Notes: generated by a model not told the origin, from the sequence alone. DNA of 64,000 bases from Adiantum capillus-veneris (GCA_014529385.2 CM043959.1:55244253-55308252); one strand, 5' to 3'. Shown: positions 19,476 through 33,565, numbered from the stretch's first letter. Numbers and translations: made by a program.

Positions 19476-22268
19476 TCTCTAGGTGTGTGGTATGCAAGTA
19501 TCAAGTGACGGTAGTGTGGACTTAGCGATTGCTCAGAGATCCATTGACACTCTTCCAAGGAATGGTTTTTGTATTTTACCAAATATCTTCTGTACTGGTT
19601 TCCTCTACGGGTAGTGGTCATGTCATGATCTAAAATTATTTCGGGAGTCAGAATTTCTTCATCGTCCTCAATGAAGGGGGGGTCAACTGTGGTAGGGGTA
19701 TGGGGAATAGGTCCCTTGTGTGGTCTCAACAAACTGACATGGAAGGAATTGTGTATTTTCCAATGTGAGGGAATGCCCAAGCGGAACGCATTGTCATTTT
19801 ATTTTATGAAGAATTTTGAATGGGCCATAAAATCTAGGGGCCAATTTCACTTTAGGATGTTTTTCTATACTTTTTAAGCGTCGTTTTTCTATTCTAAGCC
19901 AAACAAGGTCGTTTTCTTTAAAAGGTGCATGTCTTCGTTTCTTATTGGCTTGTGCAGTGTATCGTTCTTGTGCTCGTTTAATGCAAGCTGTGGCTTCTTG
20001 TAAAATTTGTGTGTGATCTCTGGCTAAAGTGTCAGCCGCAGGGACATCAGTGTTAATAGTGGATACAGGGATAGGGAGTTTCTTGCCATAGACAATTTCA
20101 AAGGGTGCACGGTTTGTGGAGGAGTGAGGGGTGTTATTGTAAGAAAATTGAAGCATAGGGAGTTGCTGGTCCCAGTTTGTAGTATTTTCAGTGGTATAAG
20201 ATTGAAGAAGGTCCATAATAGTACTGTTTGTGGCTTCTGTTTGACCATTACTTTCAGGGTGAAATGCCGATGTGAAATCCATTTTAGAGCCTAAGTTTTT
20301 GGCTAGGGCGACCCAAAAATGATTGCAAAAGTGTCCATCACGGTCAGAGAGAATGACTTTGGGGAAGCCATGGTATGGAAAGATGGTTTTGCGAAAAAGG
20401 TTTGCAGCCTGTGGTGCAGACAATGTCTTTTTGCAGGGTACAAAGTATGCTTGTTTGCTAAAACGGTCAACTATGGTCCATATCATATCATTGTGTGAGG
20501 ATGTGGTGGGAATTCTTGTGATAAAATCCATGGAGATTTGTTCCCAAGGGCCAGCAGGGATGGGGAGAGGCATTAAAAGACCATAAGACTTACCATGATG
20601 ACGTTTAACTCTTTGACATATCAAACATTCTGAAACAAATTTTGTGATATCGTGCTTCATTCCAGGCCAAAAAAAATGATCTTGGCATGTAGCGAGTGTG
20701 GATTGAATTCCTCGGTGACCCATATATGGTGGTGCATGCATTTCAGTCATTGCTAGTTCCTTGAAGGGTGTTGTAATGCATAGCTTTTGCTGAAAATAAA
20801 GATAACCATTTGCCAATGTGTAGTGTTCATAGGGAAGACCATTATTGTGAGTTAATTCAAACCAAGCACGTGAAAAATGTGGATCGTGAGCATATGTGTT
20901 AGGCATAGAATGAAAAGATTGTACATCACTCACAGAAATGTGATTCAAATAAACATGCTTGATTTTATCGAAGACACAGGAACGAGTAACAGAGAGTACA
21001 TTTACTTCAGGTTTTCTACTTAATGCGTCTGCTACTACATTCGCTTTTCCTGGTTGGTATTGTATCATAGGATGGAAATTTTGAATGAAACCGGCCCATT
21101 GGATATGACGGTCAGAAATGGTGGATTGAGTCAGAAGATGTTTAATGGTCTGTTGGTCAGTCTTGATTAGAACTTCGGAGCCCATAAGATAGTGTTTCCA
21201 CATGTCTAGAGCGTGGACCATTGCTAGCAATTCTCTATCGTATGTGCTGTATTTGGTTTCTGATGGTTTGAGTTTTCGACTTTCGTAGGCAAGTGGGTGA
21301 TCATTTTGCATTAAGACTGCACCTATGCCTGAGCCACTGGCATCTGTAACAACTACAAAGAAGGGTTGTGTGAAGTCGGGTAACTACAGGATGGGGACAT
21401 GTGTAAGGAGATATTTGAGAGTGTCAAATGATTTTTGTTGTGTGGGACCCCAATTGAATGGTACTTTTTGACGAAGTAAAGTGGTCATCGGTGACGCAAT
21501 GTGTGAGAAGTTTTTGACAAATTTTCGATAAAAGCCTGCTAAACCTAAGAAGGATTTTATATCATGCACGGATTTGGGTATAGGCCATGTTTGAATAGTG
21601 TCAATCTTTTGAGGGTCAACAGATATTCCTTTTTCTGAGACTATGTGGCCTAAATAGTCAATGTGTGTTTGAAAAAATGTACTTTTGTCGGGATTTGCAA
21701 ACAACTGGTGGTCACGCAGTAACTCAAGGACGATATGCAGGTGATTTTTGTGTTCGTGCTCATCACAACTGCAAATCAAAATGTCATCAAAGAACACAAT
21801 AACAAAGTCATGATAATCAAGAAATATTTTGTTCATCATCCTAGCAAATGTGGCAGGTGCATTTGTGAGACCAAACGGTAAGACAATAAACTCATAATGA
21901 CCAGATTGGGTGTGAAATGCAGTTTTAAAAATATCATTAGGGTGCATACGGATCTGATGGTATCCTGATTTCAAGTCAATTTTGCTAAACAGTTTCGCTC
22001 CTCATAAGCGATCCAGGAGATCGTCTATACGTGGGATGGGATAGCGGTTTTTGACAGTAACCTTGTTTAATGCAAGGTAGTCTATGCACATGTGAAAAGT
22101 TTTTTTTTTCTTTTGGACTAGGAGAACTGGTGCACCAAAAGGGGATGCACTAGGACAGATGAGGCCCTTATCTAGGAGTTCGGTGATTTGTTTTTGGATT
22201 TCTTGTTGGTGCAAGGGACTGTGTCTATATGGTGCTCTGTGTGGAGGTTGTGAGCCTGGAAAAATTTA
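19457..22268 (-). pseudogene. Element M pol: RT, RNase H, integrase and C-terminal tail
   Basis: One frame runs from the gag-protease stop to about 19794. [51 protein letters not shown] and catalytic FFDDIL. RNase H: VVVTDASGSGIGAVL and YDRELLAMVHAL. Integrase: zinc domain (GHRGIQSTL...CLICQRVK), catalytic Asp in IVDRFSK and LSDRDGHF, and Glu in NGQTEATN. Stops at 22266-22268, about 22001 and about 21383 interrupt it; at least two fit C-to-T changes (CAG to TAG, CGA to TGA). A one-base shift in an A-run near 19795 moves the tail (KIHNSFHVSLLRPHKGP...YLVKYKNHSLEE) to another frame. The tail resembles the C-terminal chromodomain-like region of Ty3 integrases. Confidence 0.92.
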
Positions 22269-24073
22269 AATTTTATGATCTAATTCACCACGAGAGGGTG
22301 GGAGGTGAGGGGGGTAATCATCCACAAAGCAATCATTATATTGTGAGACGAAGTCATGATGTGTGTGAGAGAGAGATGATTGTGTGTGCTCGACTTCAGT
22401 AACAAATATCATGTATGATTTGTCATCCTTTCGTAGTGCACATTTTGCTTGTGTGTGGGATATCAAGGGAAACATAGCAAGTGATGCATCAGCAGAAAGG
22501 GAAATAGATTTTCCATTAAAAGTGAAATTCATTGTGTGTGTGCGATAGTCAATGTGTGGATTATGTTGGTGTCGAAAAGGCATGCCCAAAATGATATCAG
22601 TGGATTGCAATGGTGGTGCAATTAAAAAATCACGTTGTTCTGTGTAATCACCAATGGTAATTGTGAGAGATTTAATTTCATGTGTGCCATTGTACCTAGT
22701 TCCTTGAAAAGCACATTTTACTTTGTATGCAGATGGTGTGGTGGTTAAATTCAATTTTCTTACCAATTTTTCAGAAATAAAGTCGTGTGAACTACCATCA
22801 TCATGTAAAATAGACACGCTTGAATCTTGAATTTTTCTTGTTTGACAAAGCAAGGCATGAATTGAAATTGGCTTACCTGGTAGGTGAGGTGGTGTTGCAG
22901 CTGTCCAATCAGCCATGTCATCGTCTAGGGGTTCTGATTCATCTTCGATGTTGTGTATGCGAGCTATGGGTTGGCGAGGTTCGGGTGGATGATTGTTGGT
23001 GCAGTTGGCTTCAACATGGCCGTATTGGCGGCATTTGAAGCACCGAACACCATTACGACGTGCAGGGGGATTGGGATATGTGTTTGAAATTTGAGGTGCC
23101 GTGTGTGTGGGTGGAGTGGCAGAGTTGTGGTGTGGGCGATGAGTATTTTGGTGAATACGGGGAAAGGGGGGTGGACGGTTTTGTGTGTAATTATTTGTGC
23201 GAGGGTTTGAAGTATACCTGTTGAAATTATTACCGTTGCGATTGCGGTTGCGATTGTTGTTACCCCACTGATTGCGAGGTTGAAAATTAGGATGATTGGG
23301 GTTACGCGTGTTGCGCACTTCATGGACGATAGAGTTGATTTCTTTCTCAACATCGTAGGCCAAGGATATAGCTTCATAAAGAGACGCTGGTTTGAGGGAA
23401 TTGAGTTTTGAATGTATACCATTGGGAAGACCGTCTTCATATTTGCGTTGGAGAGACTCTGCAGGCACTTCTTCTACCATACGAAGGAGTAGAAGACGTT
23501 CCCAGAAGCGGTCAGTGTTACGAGAAATGGTGTCTTCTTGCATCCAAGAGAATTTGGCCCAAGCACGACGAGCGTCAAGACCAAACTGAGGGGGTAGGAA
23601 TGAATCTTTGACCCGCTGTTGAAAACCGTCCCAAGTTGATGGTCGTTCGGCCGTTTTGCGAAGCACGCTCCACCAAAGTGAAGCTTGACCAGAAAGGTGA
23701 TTACTAGCACATTTAATTTTATCTTTTTCAGTGAAAGATTCGCCCGCAAAATAATCATCGAATTGAGTTAACCAAGATAGCACCGTTTTACCAATTTTGT
23801 GACCATCAAACTTGAAAAACGTGAAAGATTTTTGACTTATCTTTGCCTCTCTTTGTTGGATTGTTGAGCTTCGAACGCAGCCTTCAAAATTTTGATCATA
23901 CGTTCATCTTCGTTGTCGTCTTTGCGTGCTCGTTTCTGATCATTTGCGGCGAGGCGTTGATTCGCAATGTCTAATTCTTGTTGTAGTAAGAATACTTGTT
24001 GCTCCAAGGTCGGTGCCGGGAGAGGTGAATCACTGGTCCAGTCGGAGGGGGCACTGGCACTGTTTGTCTCCAT
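22269..24073 (-). pseudogene. Element M gag and aspartic protease
   Basis: The likely start is the ATG near 24073 (METNSASAPSDW). A frameshift near 23850 separates this N-terminal part from the main 505-codon frame (23783-22266). Main frame: gag core (WLTQFDDYFAGESFTEKDKIK; LSGQASLWWSVL), an Asn/Arg-rich stretch, zinc knuckle CFKCRQYGHVEANC, then protease with HDDGSSHDFIS and the second motif DIILGMPF. The active site reads Asp-Asp-Gly, as also in element G (DDGATHN), rather than the commoner Asp-Ser/Thr-Gly. Gag would form the capsid and the protease cleave Gag-Pol. Confidence 0.9.
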
Positions 24074-24085
24074 GATGATGGGCAA

Positions 24086-25641
24086 AGTTGGTAATTACGT
24101 TGATTTGCTGCAAATCCCTAGCCGAGGTAGAAGGTTTGCGGCGAATAAATTCGACTAACCTGATTCCATGTTGTTGAATAGAATAAAAGAGTTCATAAGC
24201 CCAACGCCAGGTAGTGCGAAGCTCTCGATGGTGCAGAGCAGTTGTGAGGTTTTTGACGTAGAAGCGATGCAGATGAGTAGGTTGTTGATGATGTAGCGGT
24301 GCGCAATCAATGTGTCATTGGTTGTGAATGTGACATAGCAGAGGAGGCATATAATTGAAGAAGAGCGATGAGAATTACCACCTTGTTTGATAGGTTCGAC
24401 AAGCTTGGTCGACACAAAGAATGGTGATGCCTATCTTGCGGCTTATTTTGCAAGAGAAATCGACATGTCCTGAGTGTGTTTGCTTGGGTAGCGAGACGCG
24501 GTTCGTACCATCGACATGTCAAAGAGGAAGGCGATGTATATGGGTGTGTATTCTTTCTTAGATATGGTAGAAAAAAACTCTCTGCGAGATAGCTTTCAAA
24601 AACTTTTCTGTGGTAATCTCCCTTGTTGTTTTGAAGGTAAAAAAAAAATAGTGTATGCCAGGAGCTGAGACTTGGGGCGGGGTTGTGGAATAGGAGAGGG
24701 CAAGAGAAAAAAGACCGTGAAGGTGTGGTCGGCATGCGAGAAAGAGGGAGTGGTTCAGCGGCGTCTAGTCGGCATGCGAGAAAGAGGGAGTGGTTCAGCG
24801 GCGTTTTTTAGTTGTCTCTCTATCCATCTCAACAAGTGCATCACTGCTTTTCACCAGGAATTGTAGAATCAAGCAGTTGCTCGCCACTGGGTCACTTTGC
24901 ATGGTTTGTAATCTTCACCTCTTTGCCAACCTTTGCATGCGCTAACCTCAGTTCATGGCCACCTGTGGCGTTGCAGCTTCTCTCTCTCTTTCTCTCTCTT
25001 CCAGCTTTCCACCACCTCCCGTTCGGCTCCAGTTGCCTACCGCATGGAAATATGGCGCTGCTCTCAACTTCGATTGATTGCATGATATCCTGTTATGACT
25101 CCCTGCGGATATTCCACGCCAGTTACATCCCTTGCCTCGGGCAGCGGCATCAGCGAAGGGGGAAAGCCGACGAAGTCGGATTGCCAACTGATGCCAAGGA
25201 TCTGCTCACATGTGCTACGAGCCTGGCAGTGCATGTAGAAGGGGGTGAGGGGGGCTCCTGGATCGACAGGGTAGGCTGGCGCCACACAGAGATAGACAAG
25301 GAGAAGGGCGACCACAACAAATGAAAAAAAAAAGCGTGCGTTTTTATTCTCGGACCCCGCATACAGGATATGCTGTATTGATTCAAAGTTATACAAAAAT
25401 AAATAAAAAATTCATTATGAATATGGTCCTTAGGGGGTGTGTCCCATGCTACGGATGAGAAAGAATTGCTCGGATGTCTCGCCTTCTCCAACTCCTGAGA
25501 TGGTTTCTAGAGCACTAAAATTCGTTGGTAATGGCTCCTCTTATCTGTTCCCATCTGCTACTCCTTCAAACTCACTTCATGTTAATTGTGCATAAAGATC
25601 CGTGTTGCCATGATTCGTGTACGCCAGGAGAGATGATCTAC
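24086..25641 (-). other. Leader of element M, including a foreign-looking GC-rich block
   Basis: The 1.57 kb between primer site and gag is long for a leader. 24728-24804 holds a 40-bp tandem duplication (37 bp of the second copy perfect). 24840-25330 is clearly richer in G+C than the rest of M. On the minus strand 25396-25064 is open for 110 codons and contains a strongly hydrophobic stretch (FFFSFVVVALLLVYLCVAPA) followed by a Cys- and Pro-containing domain, like a secretory leader and mature start. I do not recognise the protein. An alternative is chance coding in leader RNA. Confidence 0.55.
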
Positions 25642-25653
25642 GCTCTGATACCA
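25642..25653 (-). promoter_or_regulatory. Primer binding site of M (initiator-Met tRNA)
   Basis: The minus strand reads TGGTATCAGAGC, a perfect match to the common plant primer site, one base inside the 5' LTR. Confidence 0.92.
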
Positions 25654-25654
25654 C

Positions 25655-26292
25655 TGCTACAACGGAAGCGTAGAGATGCCCTGCAAAATACTCGAAATAG
25701 TGCATGGCAAGGCATGAATGAATAAATCTACTTACCTGTCTACTTGTACAAACCCATAATCGAGCGTCATACGATAGAGAAAGACAGAGAGGGGAAAGAA
25801 CAAGAGAGAACACGTGCAGACGCACCTCCTAGAACGGAGTGCTACGTGAGCACGGTGAGAGAGGAGGGAGGAGAGAAGAGAACAAGGCATAGGCACTGGG
25901 TGCAATCTCCCCCTGTGCAAGAGTGAGCATGTCCCACTTGCACGTATTTAATTTATAGAGAAGTTCATGCTCAAAATTGAGTTACATCCAATTCACACTT
26001 GGGCATAAAATAGTCCTGGCTCATAAAGAGCTCAATGTAACAATTAATAGATGTCTACATCTCAACTTATAACTAAACCATAAATACTAAGGCTTGCCAT
26101 AGAAAATCCAATGGTGGCAGTTTTATTCCGAATAACTGCTATCGCCTTATTGTCCAGCACGTGCCAATCACTGATCTGCTCACACAACACCCAACAAGTA
26201 ATCATGTTCCACAATTCAAATCAACATTGCAATGCTTCATCAAAATATCATATATTTCACAAATATATTATCAAAATATCAATTCCATTACA
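25655..26292 (-). repeat. 5' LTR of element M (638 bp)
   Basis: Same ends as the left copy. On the minus strand a TATA-like CTCTATAAATTAAATAC lies at about 25944-25960, which would drive the genomic RNA leftward. Confidence 0.93.
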
Positions 26293-26297
26293 CCGCG

Positions 26298-26450
26298 TGG
26301 GTCTCTCAGCACTGCTGATTTTGAGCGTGCAAAGAAACACAATTTGTGTTTTAGATGTCTTTTGGACCAACATAACAAGAAAGATTGTCCTCTTTTGCAA
26401 GGCAAAGAAAGGCCATGCACACGATGCAACACCTCACATTAGATTCATCT
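26298..26450 (+). pseudogene. gag of element G, second part with zinc knuckle
   Basis: Continues the reading broken at 18517. It starts GSLSTADFERAKKHNL and contains the nucleocapsid knuckle CFRCLLDQHNKKDC (spacing CX2CX4HX4C) and a second Cys pair CTRC. A frameshift between about 26390 and 26460 moves protease to another frame. Confidence 0.82.
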
Positions 26451-27190
26451 CCTAAATATTGTGTTGTAGAGGTTCTTCATATGGAAGAAAAGCATAAGTG
26501 TTGTGTGACTGCTTCAATGTGGCAGCCCACCTTTGGCCTCCATGATTTGATTTGCATGCATGGCACTATTAACGGACAACATGTTCGTATTTTAGTGGAT
26601 GACGGTGCAACTCATAACTTCTTGAACTATAAGCTAATCAAGAAATTGAAGCTTACACAGACTCCCTGCTCTCACAAGTACGTGGTGGAGCAGATGTCTG
26701 GGAATGATAAAGAAGTATGGGACACGGTAGTTCAAGGGGTTGAGCTTATTGTTCAAGATCTTACAATGACCCTTGACTTCCAATTTATGAACATGGACCG
26801 TGCTGATGCAGTTTTAGGATAGGAATGGCTGCATGGTTTAGGAAACACATTGCACACTAGTTATGAACACAACTCCTTATCCTTTATGGCCAATGGTAAA
26901 CATGTGCTTTTGCTTGGTGAGAAAAATATACCATTTGCACCTCTTATATGTACAGCCAAGCTTTCTATTTTGCAGAAAGCAAATTTAATAGATGAAGTCT
27001 TTTTGTGTTATTGCTTGTCTCCAAGTCTTGTGAATTCTCAAGAGCAAAGTGCGGTGAATTCTAGTAATGGTATGCAAAGTGCAATGAATTCTACTGATAA
27101 ACAAAGTGTTAAAAAATCTAACAAGCGAAGTGCTCTAAATTTTAATTCTATAGAGCAACATGCAACTATTGTAAAACAAACATTATAGGA
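26385..27190 (+). pseudogene. Aspartic protease of element G
   Basis: The active-site loop VDDGATHNFLN lies near 26593. The second half of the domain (MTLDFQFMNMDRADAVLG) ends at a TAG at 26820-26822 where tryptophan is expected before EWL, so one base change caused the stop. The linker to RT carries four Asn-Ser repeats (SAVNSSN, SAMNSTD and similar). Confidence 0.8.
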
Positions 27191-28690
27191 ATTACAAGAG
27201 TCTCCATCCCAGCATAACTCTAGTTTACTTTCTACTTTTCCACGGCAAAAGCTGACTCACTTACTCATGGAGTATAGTGATGTTTTCTCAAGTGATTTAC
27301 CACCGGGTTTACCCCTACGCGTGATGTGCAGCATGGCATAGATGTCTTGCCAGGCACTAAACCGGTGAGTAAACCACCTTATCGTATGAGTGCTAAAGAA
27401 GACAAGGAGGTTGAGAGTCAGTTGGCTGACTACCTCTCTCGTGGTTTCATTACACCTAGCACTTCGCCTTGGGCATCACCAATTCTATTGGTAAAAAAGA
27501 AAGATGGTACTATGCGCATGTGCGTAGGTTATCGCGGATAAATGCGATAACCATCAAGAACAAGTATCCTCTGCCTCGAGTGGATGAGTTGTCTCCACGG
27601 GGCAAGATACTATACAAAGATAGATCTTCGTTCAGGATACCACCACATACGTATCCTACTGCAAGATATCTCCAAAACTGCCTTTAGAACACGGTTCGGG
27701 CATTTTGAATTTTTGGTTCTGCCTTTTGGTCTAACCAATGCTCCAACTACATTTATGAGACTCATGGATAGTGTCTTAAGTTCCTATTCTAGAAAATTTA
27801 TTGTGGTTTTCCTTGATGACATTCTCATTTACAGTAAGACTAAAGATGAACACATAGAACACTTACGATTAGTCTACGAGCTCACGTGCTATATGCTAAG
27901 CAAAGCAAGTGCGATTTCTTTAAAACAGAGATACATTACCTTGGTCATGTGATCTCTTATTCTGGCATCAAGATGGACACTGACAAGGTCGCTGCCATTC
28001 TTTGATGGCCACATTTCAACATGGTTGAGGAGCTTCAAATATTTTTAGGCATGGCTGGATTTTATCGACAGTATATCCGTGACTATGCCAAAATCACTAT
28101 TCCTATGACGGATCAACTTAAAGCAAAAGGTAAGACCTTTTCTTGGAAAGAAGCCCAAAAACGCAGTTTCGAACAGCTCAAGGTAGCTATAGCCACTGCT
28201 CCCATCCTAGCAATCGTCGACCCACTTAAGTCGTTTGTGGTAGAGACTGATGCTAGTGATAAATCCATTGGTGCGGTACTTCTCCAGGAGGGAAGACCTA
28301 TAGCCTTTGAAAGTAAAAGCTAGATAGAGCTCAATTGAATTATTATGTCTATGAGAGAGAGCTCTATGCCATAATTCAGGCTTTACGAAAGTGGCAACAC
28401 TATTTATATGGTGCCAAGTTTGAAGTAGTTTTTGACCATGAGAGTATCAAATGGTTTACTACTCAAATAGACTTGAAGGGCCGTAAAGCTAGATGGGCAA
28501 AAATCCTTCAAGATTATGATTATAAGCTACAATATCGCAAGGGGCGATATAATGTAGTAGTGGATGCACTAAGTCGGATGCCTCAGATTAATTCACTTGC
28601 TTTTACAGAACTAAAGAGTGGATTTTTGGAGTCATTACGTGGAAGTGTGCACACGATCAATCATATGCTAAAGTGTGGAGTGCAATTTTA
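27191..28690 (+). pseudogene. RT and RNase H of element G
   Basis: [66 protein letters not shown] and catalytic FLDDILIY near 27811. Connection and RNase H: FLGMAGFYRQYI, VVETDASDKSIGAVLLQEG, YVYERELYAIIQALRKW, then YNVVVDALSRM. The frame changes several times (near 27540, 27900 and 28325), and a stop at 28321-28323 splits RNase H. Confidence 0.88.
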
Positions 28691-30130
28691 AAAATGGATC
28701 CCTCACACTCACATGTCTCTAAACAGCCAGATCAACATGTATTTGTACGCGCAGATAGAATCTCCAACACACAGAGCTGCACCCCTACTTAGGAAGAGCT
28801 TAAGCGATGGAAGAATTTTTCCATTGATGATGGCTACTTACTCCACAAAGGTAGAGTATGTGTGCCAAAGGAATCAGACACTAGGCGCCAAATCTTATTT
28901 GAGTGTCACGATAGTCCAAGTGCTGGTCATCCAGGTATCCGTAAGACGCATGCCTTAGTTTGACGACAATTTTATTGGTCGGGCTTACATCATGATGTTC
29001 AAGAGTATGTACTAAACTGCCAACAATTCCAAGTTATTAAGGTAGAGCACCTCAAGGTAGGTGGCCTTTTACATCCTTTAGAGATTCCACAAGGTAAGTG
29101 GGAGAGTATCTCTATGGCTTTTGTAGTGGGACTACCTACTACAAATCGTGGCCATGATGCCATTTGGGTAATTGTAGACCGTCTCACAAAGATGGGTTAA
29201 TTCATTCCCACTAAGACTACGGTTAAGACACCAAAATTAGCACGGCTATTTGTAGAGAATATATATAAACTCTACAGTCTTCCAGCTAGTATCATTAGTG
29301 ACAGAGATCAAAAGTTCGATAATCACTTCTGGAGAGCTGTGTTCCAAAAGTTGGAAACTAAACTTAATCTAAGTACGGCTGATCATCCAGAAATAAATGG
29401 TCAAACAAAAAGAGTTAATCAAGTGCTAGAGGATATGCTATGAGCGTACGTTAGCAAGAAGCAAACCAATTGGGTAGACTACTTACCTGTATTGGAATTT
29501 GCTTATAATAGTTCAAAGCATGTGACTACAAGGTTTAGTCCATTTATGCTTTTGTATGGATTTCAACCTAGATCACCCGTTACGGTGGGGTTGGCTAAGG
29601 AGAAGATACAACAAGCAAAGGATTCTCTCCAAGACCATTTTGACATGCTTCGGGTTGCTCGACATAATGTTAAGCAAGCTCAAGATCGATATAAGAAGTA
29701 CGCAGATGAGCATCAATGTCTTGCTACTTTTGAAGAAGGAGACAAGGTTTTCCTCAAAGTTCCGGAGCATTCAGAAAGTCTAAAGACGGGAAAAGTTGCT
29801 AAACTTTCACCACGCTATTGTGTACCGTTCACCATTCTCAAACGTATACGTCAAGTGGCCTATAAGTTAGCTCTTCCAGAGCACTCACAAGTTCATCTTG
29901 TTTTTCATGTTAGCCGTTTAGGAAAACAGCTAGGACAGAATGATAATGTCATTGACACAGGTGTGTTGGTTGACCTTATCGCATCGCCAAGAATTCCTCA
30001 TGAGCCCGGAAAGATTTTGGATTCTCATGAGCTTCACACCAGACATCTGTCAAATAACAAGTGTTGGTAAAATGGCTAGATAGACCTGAAGAAGGTTCTA
30101 CATGGGAGGATGTCTCCGCACTTAAGAAAC
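28691..30130 (+). pseudogene. Integrase and C-terminal domain of element G
   Basis: Zinc domain (HDSPSAGHPGIRKTHALV...NCQQFQ, second Cys pair partly lost). Catalytic Asp residues are in VIVDRLTK and ISDRDQKF. The expected catalytic Glu is replaced: the motif reads NGQTKRVNQ where other copies have TER. Stops at about 28962, 29200 and 29441. The tail (DKVFLKVPEHSESL; KLSPRYCVPFTILKRI; EHSQVHLVFHVSRL) and a chromodomain-like end (KWLDRPEEGSTWED) match Ty3 integrase C-termini. Confidence 0.85.
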
Positions 30131-30240
30131 GTCCTATGGGCAAGGCCACCGGCATGGCCGGACAGAGTGTACGCTAGGGGGAGGCTATAAGATAGCACGG
30201 TTGGGTGAAGACTAGCACACACATTACCACCACCCTTTAA
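30131..30240 (+). repeat. 3' LTR of element G (110 bp, 5' end missing)
   Basis: GTCCTATGGGCAAGGCC to ACCCTTTAA aligns with 16577-16686. The first ~13 bp of the LTR, the polypurine tract and the end of pol are lost. The terminal CA has become AA, and AATAG follows at once. Confidence 0.8.
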
Positions 30241-30245
30241 AATAG

Positions 30246-31549
<1,304 letters not shown>

Positions 31550-31561
31550 ACGTATCAGAGA

Positions 31562-33565
31562 GATCAATATGAATCACAAGTTCTACCCTAGAGATATAAA
31601 ATCTTTGTACGGTGATGTAGGAACATAAGAATCTATGGAGAGAAAATTAGAAACATTGGAGACTTTTTCATCTTTCAAGGGAGAGAATGAAACAAAATCA
31701 GAAGTCAAGGTAGTGCCTTCTCAATGGAAATCAGTTCCAAAGATGATGGATACTAAGAGCCTTCATGAACTAATGTTGACTCCTATACAATGCATGATTA
31801 CTCTCTCAGAGCTATTATTCCATATTATACCACATCTATGCGGATAAATATGTAAACATTTGGAGAAGATGGGGCTGAAAATTTTCCTGTCAAAATATTC
31901 CCTTAGATGTCCAAATGGGTAAAACAACACCAAATAAATCAAAAGAAAAACCAATACCTATGAACAAGGTGGGTGATTATTGTAAGAAGAAGAGGGAAAT
32001 ACCACCTTACCATTGGAGCACAACGGAGTGAAAATGATTGCTATACTTGATAGCAGGTTTGGAGTAGCCATTGCCACAAAAGAGATATGAAAAAAATGGT
32101 GAACATCAACTCTAAGAAAAACACAAATGAAACTATAGCTTGCAGACAGATATGTAGAGAGACCAGTGGGTATGTTGGAACAAATCATAGTGTCTTCATG
32201 CATAATAGAGTACAAGCACAAGCATTCCTTTTCCATAGTGGATTTTGCCAAGAGCAACAACTTTGATGTCATCTTGAGGAGACCATTCATGCAACAACTT
32301 AAAATGGTACAAGATTGGAGCTATGACCATATCTACTTGAGACATAAGGAGATTACAATAAGGATTAATGTAAAGGGCCACAGCCATAGCTATAGAGAGG
32401 TTCGTTGAACTCTTGTAGAGGAATTTGACTCAACAATAGTCAAAAAGAAGGAAATACCTACATGTCTACAAGTCAAAGAATACATTTGGATGTGTGGAGC
32501 ATCTGAGTGCAAGAGCCTGGCTAGAGAGGATTGCATTTTAGAGAGACCAGAAGACAAGGATTATATTCCAGAGTCATTTCCAAAAGAGTTGTTCAAACCT
32601 TTTGGTTGGGATTAGATACTAGCTAATCTAGATGTATGTGTGAATGATGCAACCCCAACAAAATTCTGTGACAAAGAGGGATTTGACATAGCACCCGTCC
32701 ATATGGTGAGTGTTATCTTGGAATCAGGGTGGTCGGAGACTGAGGACCTGAACACACAAGAAAGAATTTAATGCAAATACATAGTTGATGAAGTCTCCAT
32801 CAGATATGTGAGTGACAAAAATGATGAAGAATTCCAAAATTCATGAGACGATGCTCTTGAGATTGAGGCTAAGGATGAGGTGTCAAATGGCTCTAAAAGT
32901 GAAACGACAAATCTTCTATGGTTTTACTAACTAGAAGTCTAGAAGACAAGAGAGGCATTCAGAAAAACAAGTGAGAAAACAAAGCACACGCAAGGAAAAC
33001 CTCGAGGAACTTATGCGTCTTTTGAAGAGAAAAACTTAGTATCTGATGCTCGTAGGAGCAGTCAATCATGTCAAGGACAAAATTACACAAGGATACGCAA
33101 AACTTGCTTCAACAAAGACAAACCCCAAAAAACAAAGCAAGGTGAAAACTAAAGACACAAGTGACAAGTCATCTAGGATGACAAAAATAGAGCAAAAATG
33201 AGAATATCAAAAATTAAAGCAAACCTTGAAAGAGATTTGGACGATTGAATTGGAGAGTGAAAAGGGCTTAAACATGGACAAATTCAATGCACCCCGCACT
33301 ACAAAAAATACAATATATAGGATTGAAAGATTTCATAGTTCAAAAATCCATGTAAGAACTTAAAGGACTATGGACATCTTATGATGGACCTGAGAAAGCC
33401 AAGCCCATTGACTTAATTGAACTAGAAGAGGAACCAAGTCCAACATACATTGCCACTAGCCTCACAGAGGAGGAAGAGCAGCTATTGATATACACGCTCA
33501 AACAATATAGAGATGTCTTTGCATGGTCATACAAAGACTGTAAGGGTGTAGATCCTCAAAGACAA
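31562..33565 (+). pseudogene. Element A, right half: conserved domain, protease-like domain and pre-RT segment
   Basis: Starts with EFYLGDIQSLYGD-like coding shared with element C at 42240. A protease-like domain follows: AILDSRFG near 32050 (active-site triad with the Gly changed to Arg) and VGMLEQIIVSS...NNFDVILRRPFM at 32166-32290 (retropepsin second motif; C has the equivalent). From 33420 the acidic EEEEQLLIYTLKQYRDVFAWSYKD is the pre-RT segment of Ty3 polyproteins. RT itself is missing. Stops are frequent. Confidence 0.62.

Larger units (their letters stand above)
18523..26292 (-). mobile_element. Element M: nearly complete Ty3 element, minus strand, inserted in gag of G
   Basis: 7,770 bp with LTRs at both ends and the target duplication CCGCG at 18518-18522 and 26293-26297. 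Reading right to left: 5' LTR (25655-26292), primer site, 1.57-kb leader, gag with zinc knuckle, protease, RT, RNase H, integrase, C-terminal tail, hairpin repeat array, 3' LTR (18523-19149). The LTRs differ by about two dozen substitutions and one 11-bp indel, so M is the youngest layer of this nest. Confidence 0.93.
16564..30240 (+). mobile_element. Element G: Ty3 element with 123-bp LTRs, inserted in the 3' LTR of B
   Basis: Flanked by AATAG at 16559-16563 and 30241-30245. Contents in order: LTR, primer site, leader, gag, (insertion M), protease, RT, RNase H, integrase, C-terminal domain, shortened 3' LTR. Removing M and its duplication leaves about 5.9 kb, a normal Ty3 length. Coding is on the plus strand and interrupted by several stops and frameshifts. 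Confidence 0.82.

Noticed and set aside
22820..23611. Plus-strand open frames opposite the gag of M
   Set aside because: Shadows of the gag-protease frame on the minus strand.
24306..24735. 142-codon open frame on the minus strand in the leader of M
   Set aside because: No motif, biased composition, and it sits in leader RNA upstream of gag; probably chance.
24812..25324. 170-codon plus-strand open frame
   Set aside because: Antisense to element M and opposite a better hydrophobic-leader frame; GC-rich DNA makes long chance frames likely.
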